From CALBJU01 sp965247125 (lineage in GTDB: Bacteria; Bacteroidota; Rhodothermia; Rhodothermales; UBA10348): 64,000 bases of DNA. Location of the stretch: the NCBI GenBank assembly GCA_965247125.1, contig CBDFGO010000003.1, forward strand, positions 1,550,001-1,614,000. Direction: 5' to 3'. Shown piece by piece: positions 36,789 to 43,830 of the stretch. The stretch's first letter is position 1. The number at the start of each line of letters is the position of its first letter. The notes under the pieces are model-generated. The model saw nothing but the letters and a program-made list of their open reading frames with translations. It ran no database searches and was not told the DNA's origin. A program made the position numbers and the translations under genes.

Positions 36789-37286
36789 CTGGTACCACGC
36801 TCACAAGTTGTTGCTGAGCACCACGCGCCATTGTGCCGCTGTGCTGTAGCACGAACGTGCCGACGCGCCCATGTAGCGTCCCGTTTACGCGTTCAATGGC
36901 GACATACGCTGCTGAACCCTCCGTCGTGGTCATCGCCGTAAGCATCTGACCTACACTATGTGCTTCGAGGTCGCCAATAAACTGCTTGTCGATGGTCATG
37001 CGGCCTAAACTTGAATCTCCTGATGCCTCATCCGGTGCTTGAGGCGTCAGCTTCACGTCGAAGGTTCCTGTTGCAATCGTCGTCATTTCCGTCTGTGTCA
37101 GCGTTGTCGAAGTTAAATCGAGTGGGGATTGTGCAGACGCCAAAGTGCCACTGCTCATGAACAGCAAGGCGCAGGTAAAAATACCACCTGTTGAAAATAA
37201 TCGATTAATCATAATGGGGGCTGCCTCCTCCTGGTCCCGCATCCGAGCCTGCAGACGCTCCACCTGAACACGCCCGAGTGATTCAT

Positions 37287-38114
37287 CTAACGGACCGCAC
37301 CTTTGTTTTGCTTAAGAACGCTTTCTCCTGTCGGTTCCGACACATCCAGATCCTCGAGAATCGAAGTCTGTAGCTCTTCGTTCTTTGATGAAATGGAATG
37401 TAGCTCCGTGGTCGTTGCACGAGAAGAATCTTCAGAGCCGATCACGAGCCGTTGCAATCGATCCGCCAATTCGGCTAAACGCTCCTTATATCGCCGAGCA
37501 GATACGGCAATCATGGCGCGTACGCCTCCAAGGGACAGAACGCCTCCTAGGCCCGCATAAATCAGCTCCGATATTTTGGACACTTCAGGCAAGGAGTGTG
37601 CAACCAGCAACGTTAAAAATGATGAGACGCCAAATGCCAGGAAATACATTGCGACTGCGCCTTTGTATTCGTGTTTGAGGCGTATGGAAGTCTTACCCTC
37701 GACGGGTCGCATCACCACCTTCAATTCCTCAAAATTGAATCCACTATCTCCTTCCCCAACGGCATGTTTCCATCGCCTGGAATCTCCTACCAATTCTACT
37801 TTCCCACTCTTGCCGCTAAATTCCTGCAACTCAATTAGCACCTCTTCCCACTGCTTCTCTGTTACTGCGCCGTCCACGACTCTTGTCTGATCAACTCGAA
37901 ACGGTGCCCCCGACAAACTCACAGTTTTAGTAGAATCGGGTTCTTGCCCCTCAAGAGCCGCTTCCAACAGATAACGAGAGGGAATTCCAAGCTCATTGGC
38001 AATCGACTCTATCTCTGAAAGCGTCAGGTCATGATTGGCGTCTGACAACGCTTCCTCATGTAACTCTGAGGCTCGCTGGACCGGCTTTCCTACTTCCTGC
38101 TCGTTGAATTTCAT
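37287..38114 (-). CDS. Two-transmembrane protein, cassette-borne homologue of the gene at 5.8 kb
   Basis: ATG 38114 gives 275 residues starting MKFNEQEVGKPVQRASEL, which aligns with MKLYDEKEIGAILKKAAK of the chromosomal protein at 5789-6598. LTLSEIESIANELGIPSRYLL matches its LSIDELQQLASDAGINPDEV. Both then have a polar middle part, two spans (here near 165-185 and 195-215), a basic RRYKERLAELADRLQRL-type helix and an acidic tail. The function is unknown. It lies between the DUF3224 gene and an attC half-site, so it is integron cargo. Confidence 0.65.
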   Translation of the reverse strand: MKFNEQEVGKPVQRASELHEEALSDANHDLTLSEIESIANELGIPSRYLLEAALEGQEPDSTKTVSLSGAPFRVDQTRVVDGAVTEKQWEEVLIELQEFSGKSGKVELVGDSRRWKHAVGEGDSGFNFEELKVVMRPVEGKTSIRLKHEYKGAVAMYFLAFGVSSFLTLLVAHSLPEVSKISELIYAGLGGVLSLGGVRAMIAVSARRYKERLAELADRLQRLVIGSEDSSRATTTELHSISSKNEELQTSILEDLDVSEPTGESVLKQNKGAVR

Positions 38115-38214
38115 TGGGACTGCAATAGTGAAAAACGGCGTGTGCATTGAGCACGGGACCACCTCAATACGATCATCTACCGATTGTTGATGCAGATGCC
38201 ATGTGAATGCACAC

Positions 38215-38285
38215 AACAAATAATGTAACTGTTTCCAACCGCCTCAGCCAGTTGTGCGAGCCCGCAATATGACCTTACTGCGCTT
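38215..38285 (-). other. attC half-site
   Basis: GTAACTGTTTCCAACCGCCT and CAGCCAGTTGTGCGAGCCCG are almost the same as the high-coordinate half of intact attCs. The low-coordinate half is absent; the upstream region of the two-span protein gene starts here instead. Confidence 0.65.
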
Positions 38286-38327
38286 CCAATCTTGAGATCT
38301 TGGAATCAAACAACCCGAGAACCAAAT

Positions 38328-38621
38328 CTATGATGATCGATGAGGCTCTCTACCGTCTCTCGGACCTTGTTTTTCTTGATCGTGTTCGCTCAGACGGCTT
38401 TCCAACTCCTCTATTTTGTCCTCAAGCGGCGCTCTTGCTGCTGATTCACGGTCTTCAATAAGAGTATTGAACTCTGAGACCGTCAGTTCTCGCTCGATCT
38501 CAGGCAACAGTTCCGTCGCTTCATTCTTCGAACGATTCCAACGCCTTAATAGCCACACACCCCCAACGCATGTGGTGCAGACAATCAGGGCAAATAGTAG
38601 AATGAGCACTGCAATAGACAT
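38328..38621 (-). CDS. Small membrane-anchored coiled-coil protein, unknown
   Basis: A 97-residue protein with an N-terminal membrane span (IAVLILLFALIVCTTCVGGV, about residues 3-24), a basic junction (LRRWNRSKNE) and a charged, heptad-like helical region (LEDKIEELESRLSEHDQEK). No family recognised. It is the likely cargo of the cassette that ends with the half-site at 38.2 kb. Confidence 0.55.
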   Translation of the reverse strand: MSIAVLILLFALIVCTTCVGGVWLLRRWNRSKNEATELLPEIERELTVSEFNTLIEDRESAARAPLEDKIEELESRLSEHDQEKQGPRDGREPHRSS

Positions 38622-38702
38622 TTCGAAGTTCCTCTTATTCTGACTACTTCTAATCTAGTGAGTAGGCATTGGACTGTCTAGAATCAAGGCAGCGATGAAG
38701 CA

Positions 38703-40160
38703 TTACGGCTGGTCCAGGAAGCGTAAGCCCACTCTTCTGCTTTCGTCCAGCAGCTGTTTTAGCTGTTCTACAATGTCCGGATTGGCGTCAGCTAGATTTG
38801 TTGTCTCGTAGGGATCCTGATCAAGATCGTAGAGCTCATATTCAACCTGCTCCAGCCGATTCCGGGCACTGGGAATCAATTTGATGAGTTTCCATGGTCC
38901 TCGCCGGATGGAGAAATCTCCGCGGCTCGTGTCTGCAATCAGGGCCGGACGGTTTTTTGCGCCTGTGTCATTGCCTAGCAGCACGGGCCAGATAGTGTAA
39001 CTGTCCTCCGCGGCATTATCTGGCAGGTCGTAGTTCGTGAATTCGGCGAAGGTTGCCATCATATCTGTCAGGCTGATGGGCACTTCAGAGCGCTTCCCAG
39101 CACCGATCTCACCAGGCCAACGAACGATGAAGGGAACCCTGTGACCCCCCTCGTAAGCCGTGTTCTTGCGCCCGCGGAAGGGACCGGCGGAGCGATGCCC
39201 ATTCGCACCCTGACGAGGCCCATTGTTGCTCGTGAAGATCAGAATCGTATCATTTCGTATTCCCTGACTCTCCAGGGCGCCTCTCACTTCTCCAACCACC
39301 CAGTCAACCAGAGCGTTCATGTCCCCGCGCGGACCCTCTTCGCTCGCTCCCTTAATAAAATCGGGAGCGGTGAAGGGAATGTGGGGAGCCGACAAACTGT
39401 AATAGAGGAAAAACGGCTTCGCGGGATTCTCGCTCACATGATTGTTGATAAATGCGACGGCTTCCTCGGTCAGCCTCACATCTGCATCTTCCTGCCTCCA
39501 ATCGGGGACCATTAGTCCTTCAACAACGCCCAGCTGCTCGTTCATCTCTGGCGGCGTCATCACCGTGGGCTCCTCCACCCATCGATCATTTCTGATGAAG
39601 GCATATGGGGAATCATTGTTGGGACCTCCAGCATTGCCGAAAAAATAATCGAATCCCAGATCAGTCGGGCCGCCTTTTATGGCCTTACTGAAATCAACCT
39701 CATCCTCAGTCATCGTGTACTGATGCCCCCATCGTTCCTGGGGCCTAGCAGGGTACCACAACCCCAGATGCCATTTCCCAACGTATCCGGTCTCGTAGCC
39801 TCGCTCCTGCATGAGCTTTCCCCACGTCAGTCGCTCAGGTGGAATAACGGGTGGATCATAGGGCATTACCAGGGAATGCTGCTTGTAGGTTCTCCAGTAA
39901 AACCGTCCCGTCATGACTCCATATCGTGTAGGAGTACACACGGCAGCTCCAGAATGTGCATCCGTAAAGGACAGTCCTTCCTCGGCAAGGCGATCGATGT
40001 TCGGCGTCGGAATCAACGATTCAGGATTGTAAGACCCTACATCACCCCATCCCATATCGTCGGCCATAATGAAGACTACATTGGGAAGGGGGTGATTGTC
40101 TGGTGGCGGACTGCAGGATTGAAGGCAGAAGAACGGGTAGACGATGAATAGATAGGTCAT
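38703..40160 (-). CDS. Sulfatase (arylsulfatase-type), lipoprotein
   Basis: ATG 40160 gives a lipoprotein signal ending LQSC; the frame opens further upstream inside a decayed attC-like stretch. The formylglycine motif CTPTR (C-T-P-T-R in SGAAVCTPTRYGVMTGRF) follows ADDMGWGDVG with metal-binding Asp residues. VGKWHLG and SNNGPRQGA complete the type I sulfatase signatures. Such enzymes remove sulfate from polysaccharides and need a formylglycine-generating enzyme, not encoded here. This is a large cassette cargo gene; it fits life on sulfated marine glycans. Confidence 0.92.
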   Translation of the reverse strand: MTYLFIVYPFFCLQSCSPPPDNHPLPNVVFIMADDMGWGDVGSYNPESLIPTPNIDRLAEEGLSFTDAHSGAAVCTPTRYGVMTGRFYWRTYKQHSLVMPYDPPVIPPERLTWGKLMQERGYETGYVGKWHLGLWYPARPQERWGHQYTMTEDEVDFSKAIKGGPTDLGFDYFFGNAGGPNNDSPYAFIRNDRWVEEPTVMTPPEMNEQLGVVEGLMVPDWRQEDADVRLTEEAVAFINNHVSENPAKPFFLYYSLSAPHIPFTAPDFIKGASEEGPRGDMNALVDWVVGEVRGALESQGIRNDTILIFTSNNGPRQGANGHRSAGPFRGRKNTAYEGGHRVPFIVRWPGEIGAGKRSEVPISLTDMMATFAEFTNYDLPDNAAEDSYTIWPVLLGNDTGAKNRPALIADTSRGDFSIRRGPWKLIKLIPSARNRLEQVEYELYDLDQDPYETTNLADANPDIVEQLKQLLDESRRVGLRFLDQP

Positions 40161-40282
40161 AAACTCCCTGGCAGAACTGCTCACTATTATCCTCTCTTGT
40201 TGGCTAACTGTTTCTAATCGTCCAGTTCGTGGTGCTTGGCTCGACTGTAGAGGCAACCTGCTTCGGATGCACGGGCGTCATG

Positions 40283-40374
40283 GCTTGATCTTTGTGAATG
40301 ATTTCGCGCACATCAAAGAAAGTAACCGTTTCAGACCGCCTCAGCCAGTCGTGCGAGTCCGCAAAATGCGCTTG
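40283..40374 (-). other. attC site, interrupted in its outer core by the IS1111-like element
   Basis: GAAAGTAACCGTTTCAGACC and CAGCCAGTCGTGCGAGTCCG match the intact attCs, ending GCAAAATGCGCTTG. The expected next bases, TTATGC, are found at 41724-41729 directly after the inserted element; joining the two restores a normal attC end. The low-coordinate half is partly decayed. Confidence 0.8.
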
Positions 40375-40444
40375 ATATTTCCAAGAAGGCCCCTGCCTCC
40401 GACATTAGGAGTGCATAGATCTAACTCAAAAACAGAGGCACCTC

Positions 40445-41470
40445 ATGGAAACAGTCTATTTCACGGGTATCGATCAGCATAAGCGAACAAGCTTTCTGAC
40501 CACACTCGATTCAGACGGAGATATCGTACGCTCCGTAAAACTCAAAAACAATCCGGATTCGATTCGGGCCTACTTCCGAACCCTTCCAGGAGAGCACCAC
40601 GCAACCGTTGAAACGACAACGGGCTGGTACTGGATGAACGATCTGCTCGAACGAGAAGGAGTTGATCTCAGCCTGGCCCACGCCAAGTTTGTCAAGGCGA
40701 TATCCTACGCGAAGGTCAAAACCGACAAGGTCGATGCGCACACACTGGCTCAGCTGCTCAGGGTGGGATTGATCCCGGAAGCCCACAAAATATCATCGGA
40801 GATGCGCGATGTCCGAGACACGCTTCGCACTCGTCTGCACCTGGTCGAGAAACGAGTATCGGCACAAAACTCGGTGCACCGGGTGCTCGAGAAGTTCAAC
40901 ACAGATTCAGTTGATGATTTGCCTGAACTCTTTCGTCTTCAGGCTGGCCTTCACTCCGAACGAGTGGCATTGATCAACGAGCAGATCAAGATGATCGACC
41001 GGGCGCTAAATGCCCTTCTTCTTGATAGTGAAGACATTCAGCGACTGCTCTGGATTCCGGGTATTGGAAGGCTGAACGCATTTACGATCTATCTCGAGGT
41101 CGATGGCATCGAACGCTTTGCGAGCGTGAAGAACTTCTATTCCTACTGCCGCCTCGTTCCGGGAGCGCATAACTCAGGCGGCAAAACGCGCCACCGATCC
41201 TCGAAAGAGGGCAACAAGTATCTCAAGATTGCTTTCTCGCACGCGGCCACGCGGGCCATCCAGTACTACCCCATCGTGAAAAAGTATTATCACCGCATGG
41301 CCAGAAAGAAAGGAGCGCCCATTGCCCGTGCGCTCGTGGCCAAAGAAATCGCAAGGTCCGTTTACTTCGTGCTCCAGACGGATAAGCCGTATAACCAACT
41401 ATTCAAAGGAATGAGATTGGAACGCTCCAAGCTCTCCTCGTGGCCTCGCAGGGCAAGCCCCGATGCATAA
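40445..41470 (+). CDS. IS110/IS1111-family transposase (DEDD recombinase)
   Basis: A 341-residue protein with the N-terminal RuvC-like DEDD domain (TGIDQHKRTSFLT with the first Asp, HHATVETTTGWYW with Glu, KTDKVDAHTLAQLLR with Asp residues) and the C-terminal transposase_20 domain (RLLWIPGIGRLNAFTIYLEVDGIERFAS, core PGIGRLNA, and LVPGAHNSGGK...GNKYLKIAFSHA with the catalytic Ser region). It cuts and joins DNA in an RNA-guided manner in studied relatives. Its stop codon TAA lies inside a predicted guide segment of the downstream RNA. Confidence 0.95.
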   Translation: METVYFTGIDQHKRTSFLTTLDSDGDIVRSVKLKNNPDSIRAYFRTLPGEHHATVETTTGWYWMNDLLEREGVDLSLAHAKFVKAISYAKVKTDKVDAHTLAQLLRVGLIPEAHKISSEMRDVRDTLRTRLHLVEKRVSAQNSVHRVLEKFNTDSVDDLPELFRLQAGLHSERVALINEQIKMIDRALNALLLDSEDIQRLLWIPGIGRLNAFTIYLEVDGIERFASVKNFYSYCRLVPGAHNSGGKTRHRSSKEGNKYLKIAFSHAATRAIQYYPIVKKYYHRMARKKGAPIARALVAKEIARSVYFVLQTDKPYNQLFKGMRLERSKLSSWPRRASPDA

Positions 41471-41600
41471 CCGGATCTGTCCGACAGATCCATGCGCTTG
41501 ATTGGGAAGCTCAGCGTTCTAACCAGGATCGTATCTGGGACGGCTCACGAGAGCAATCATTCAATAGGAATGATGGGACCGAAAAGGTGTTTGGTTGCCA
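41459..41600 (+). ncRNA. Candidate bridge (seeker) RNA of the IS1111-like element
   Basis: Directly after the transposase the sequence folds as an internal loop: outer stem CCCGAT (41459-41464) with ATTGGG (41501-41506), inner hairpin GGATCTGT/ACAGATCC (41473-41491). The 5' loop strand is GCATAAC, the complement of the attC end GTTATGC that lies right of the insertion. The 3' strand ATGCGCTTG equals the target left of it. A second hairpin (ATCATTC/GAATGAT, 41556-41574) is followed by AAAGGTG, identical to the element's own right end. This is the target-loop/donor-loop plan known for IS110-family bridge RNAs. Confidence 0.7.
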
Positions 41601-41736
41601 CTAGATGTGGTTATTCGAATCGATACGAAGCGGGCGCCACGCAGAACAGCCTTTGAATCGAACTGCTAGAAAAAAAGCACATGAAAGAGCTACGCCCTAT
41701 TGACATCGGCCTTCTTAAAGGTGTTATGCGTCGAAG

Positions 41737-42234
41737 TCAGTAATCAGTGGCAGATTGCAAAGCAGAAGAGTGGCCTGAAAGAATCCGCCAACCATCTTCT
41801 TCTTGAACCCATAGAACACTAAGAACGCCACTCCACTCATAAGTAATCCCGGTTGAATCAGAATAGTGTGATCGATACAGAGCACCAATCGTAGCGTGTT
41901 TTGAAGAAAGAACGTTCACCTCCGTCTCTGTGTATCCTGTCACGATAGTCGTGCCAGACGACATGGCTGATAACGCAGCTCTAACATCTTGAGCAGATGC
42001 ATATTGGAGTCTGCCATTCTCATAGAATCGAAACTGAGGTGAGTCAGAGTAAAAAGACCCCATCGTATCCCAGTCTCCCAGTGATGATGCTTTCCGCATT
42101 CTTTGGGACGCTCTCAGTACGGACTGAGTTGTGGAGACAATTTGTGACTCGGTCATCGTTGCGTCGGGTGGGCCACAACCGGTAACGCCTGTGGAAAACA
42201 CGAAAATCGCAAATGGAACTAGTACTCTATGCAT
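41737..42234 (-). CDS. NTF2-like lipoprotein, integron cargo
   Basis: ATG 42234 starts a lipoprotein signal (MHRVLVPFAIFVFSTGVTGC). The mature part (SVLRASQRMRKASSLGDWDTMGSFYSDSPQFRFYENG, core GDWDTMGSFYSD, and EEDGWRILSGHSS at the end) is NTF2/SnoaL-like and resembles the chromosomal lipoprotein at 1.8 kb. Function unknown. Its 3' end lies eight bases from the attC core that was split by the IS1111-like element, and its 5' side was hit by the IS110-like element, so both boundaries of this cassette now carry an insertion. Confidence 0.7.
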   Translation of the reverse strand: MHRVLVPFAIFVFSTGVTGCGPPDATMTESQIVSTTQSVLRASQRMRKASSLGDWDTMGSFYSDSPQFRFYENGRLQYASAQDVRAALSAMSSGTTIVTGYTETEVNVLSSKHATIGALYRSHYSDSTGITYEWSGVLSVLWVQEEDGWRILSGHSSALQSATDY

Positions 42235-42322
42235 GATGGATTGCACCCGTGCTATGAGAGACACATTGTATCTAGAAAACAGTCGGTTTCCCGCCTCTCG
42301 TTATGTTGAGGTTTCTGGGGAA

Positions 42323-42477
42323 GGCTGTAGCTGCATTAGGTCCTGTTTGTCAGTGAACCTGTCCGTTATATCAGCCCCCCGCCTGACCCAAGCAGAAGGC
42401 TGAGGAGTTTACGAGGCCCGGATCATTTCGCGTGATACTGTGAGCCTGCATATACAATGTCCGCCGCCTGGGTCGGG
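42323..42477 (+). ncRNA. Candidate bridge RNA of IS110-like element, copy 1
   Basis: Two internal loops are visible upstream of the transposase. Target loop: outer stem GGCTG (42323-42327)/CAGCC (42372-42376), inner hairpin GGTCCTG/CAGTGAACC (42339-42359), 3' strand containing CCGTTAT, the complement of the attC side ATAACGG. Donor loop: outer stem CCTGACCCA (42382-42390)/TGGGTCGGG (42469-42477), inner AGGC/GCCT, 3' strand containing ATACAAT, the complement of the element's own left end ATTGTAT; the 5' strand has GAGTTTA, close to the right end GAGTATA. This matches the bridge RNA plan of IS621. Confidence 0.7.
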
Positions 42478-42527
42478 ATGGGAAACCGGAATCATTATCC
42501 GTTTCACGTTACAAACCGGAGTGACTC

Positions 42528-43532
42528 ATGTGCACTAATGTCTTTGTTGGCTGCGATATAAGCAAGGCGACGATCGATGTATGTATCCACCAAGAAAATC
42601 GTTCTGCTCGCCAGAAACAGTTTTTAAATACCGCAGCAGGTCATGGCCAGCTCATCAAGTGGATTATGGAGCCTGGAGCGTTCGTGCGTGTGGTGATCGA
42701 GGCAACGGGCAATTACAGTCTCGACCTCGCGCTGACCCTTGATTCGTGTTCCGCTGTTGAACTGATGGTAGCCAATCCATCTGCCACGCGTCAGTTTGCA
42801 CGAGCACAAATGCGCCGATCAAAGACAGACCGCGTCGATGCCGATATGCTGGCCGATTTTGCAAGCCGCATGGTATTTGTGCTCTGGACACCTCCGAAAG
42901 ACGAGATTCTAGAGCTCAGAGGCATGTCGCGCCGCATGCATGCCCTCACCACAGAGAGAACCCGCGAGCAAGCACGGTTGCACCAAGCCTGTGCAACTGT
43001 GACCACATCAGCCATCGTAATCAATGACATCGAGGTGAACATTCGACATCTGGAACGCAGACTCGCCGCCATGCTAGAACAGGCAATTCGTTTAATTGAA
43101 GGGCACGACCAGATGAATTCCGCATTTCTGCTACTCACCAGCATTCGAGGAATTGCACAGAAAAGCGCTGTCATGATTCTGCCAGAAATCTTGATTCTGC
43201 CCGATGGCATGTCCGTACGTCAGTGGGTAGCACATGCAGGACTTGATCCTCGCAAATACACTTCTGGCGACTCGGTCGCAAAGCGTGAGCGTATTTCAAA
43301 GATGGGAAACGTCAAGCTCAGGCGAGCACTCTACATGCCCGCACTCGTAGCCATCAAATGGGAGCCCAACATCATGGCCTTCTACGAACACCTGATCGCC
43401 CAGGGCAAAAAACCACTTGTGGCCATCGTTGCAGTCATGAGAAAACTGCTGCACTCCATTTTTGGGATGCTCAAGAACGAAACTCCTTTTAAAGGAGAGA
43501 AATTCTACCAGATACCCGCTGTGAAGGCTTGA
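42528..43532 (+). CDS. IS110-family transposase (copy 1)
   Basis: A 334-residue DEDD recombinase: FVGCDISKATIDVCIH holds the first Asp, VVIEATGNYSLDLA the Glu, RSKTDRVDADMLADFA the Asp pair, and the C-terminal transposase_20 part has LTSIRGIAQKSAVMILPEI (core SIRGIAQKSA) and HAGLDPRKYTSGDSV with the likely catalytic Ser. It differs from the transposase at 40.4 kb, so two unrelated IS110-family lineages have entered the same array. Likely partner of the RNA encoded just upstream. Confidence 0.95.
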   Translation: MCTNVFVGCDISKATIDVCIHQENRSARQKQFLNTAAGHGQLIKWIMEPGAFVRVVIEATGNYSLDLALTLDSCSAVELMVANPSATRQFARAQMRRSKTDRVDADMLADFASRMVFVLWTPPKDEILELRGMSRRMHALTTERTREQARLHQACATVTTSAIVINDIEVNIRHLERRLAAMLEQAIRLIEGHDQMNSAFLLLTSIRGIAQKSAVMILPEILILPDGMSVRQWVAHAGLDPRKYTSGDSVAKRERISKMGNVKLRRALYMPALVAIKWEPNIMAFYEHLIAQGKKPLVAIVAVMRKLLHSIFGMLKNETPFKGEKFYQIPAVKA

Positions 43533-43547
43533 TTTTCAAGAGAGTAT

Positions 43548-43653
43548 ATAACGGCTGGCGGACTTGCGGCGAGCATTCGCACGCCTTTCAGAAAGTAATC
43601 GTTTCCAACCGGCTCAGCCAGTTGTGCGAGCCCGCAACATGCGTTTGTTATAC
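43548..43653 (-). other. attC site of the serine hydrolase cassette
   Basis: 106 bp from AACGGCTGGCGG to GTTATAC at 43647-43653. The ends pair (TTGCGG near the low end with CCGCAA near the high end), as needed for the folded single-strand substrate. The low core is split by the IS110-like element. Confidence 0.9.
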
Positions 43654-43830
43654 GGTCCTGTTCCTTTAGATCACTCCGTTCAAGGAAATACTAGATACGA
43701 TTCCCTTGCCAAGAAATGCTGCTCCACTGCATGCTGCGTACTGTTTGATTTTCGATGTGAAGGCGATCCAGGCTTGTCATACGCGCAGACCTTGCTTCTC
43801 TGAGCCCAACACCAGCGGCCTTTTGGGGAC

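Larger units (their letters stand above)
35289..37212 (-). pseudogene. DUF3224-like exported protein gene interrupted by IS256 copy 2
   Basis: The N-terminal part (ATG 37212) has a signal peptide (MINRLFSTGGIFTCALLF, cleavage after LASAQ) and DUF3224-type strands: FDVKLTPQAPDE, GRMTIDKQFIGDLEAHSVGQML (core DKQF.GDLEA.S.GQM), SAAYVAIERVNGTLHGRVGTFVLQHSGTM (core GR.GTFVLQHSG). The insertion occurs in SVVPG. Removing the IS and one 9-bp repeat restores the frame into DSGTGELVGLSGEMKI and DGKHFYEFTYTL and a stop at 35289, the expected family C-terminus. This was therefore an intact cassette gene until the IS entered. Confidence 0.85.
40375..41723 (+). mobile_element. IS1111-like (IS110-family) element inserted in an attC core
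   Basis: About 1349 bp. Boundaries come from rejoining the split attC. TG precedes both junctions (40373-40374 and 41722-41723), fitting a shared dinucleotide core. Subterminal inverted repeats AAGAAGGCC (40383-40391) and GGCCTTCTT (41708-41716) are typical of the IS1111 subgroup. There are no target duplications. The short left end (70 bases) and long right noncoding end (about 250 bases) also fit IS1111 rather than IS110 proper. Confidence 0.88.
42265..43547 (+). mobile_element. IS110-like element, copy 1, inserted in an attC core
   Basis: 1283 bp, the same length and sequence as the copy at 51.8 kb. The left junction reads CAC-AT-TGTATCTAG and the right GAGTAT-AT-AACGGCTGG, so AT is the shared core and the target was CATAACGG, the low-coordinate core of attC. 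No terminal repeats or target duplications. The long left noncoding end (263 bases) and very short right end (15 bases) fit the IS110 subgroup. Confidence 0.88.

Noticed and set aside
42363..42459. Both guide matches in the IS110-like RNA read as the two halves of a single target guide (CCGTTATAT and TATACAATG)
   Set aside because: Both would pair with the same DNA strand, unlike known bridge RNAs. Placing the AT core as in the junction analysis makes the first a target guide and the second a donor guide, which fits the two-loop fold.
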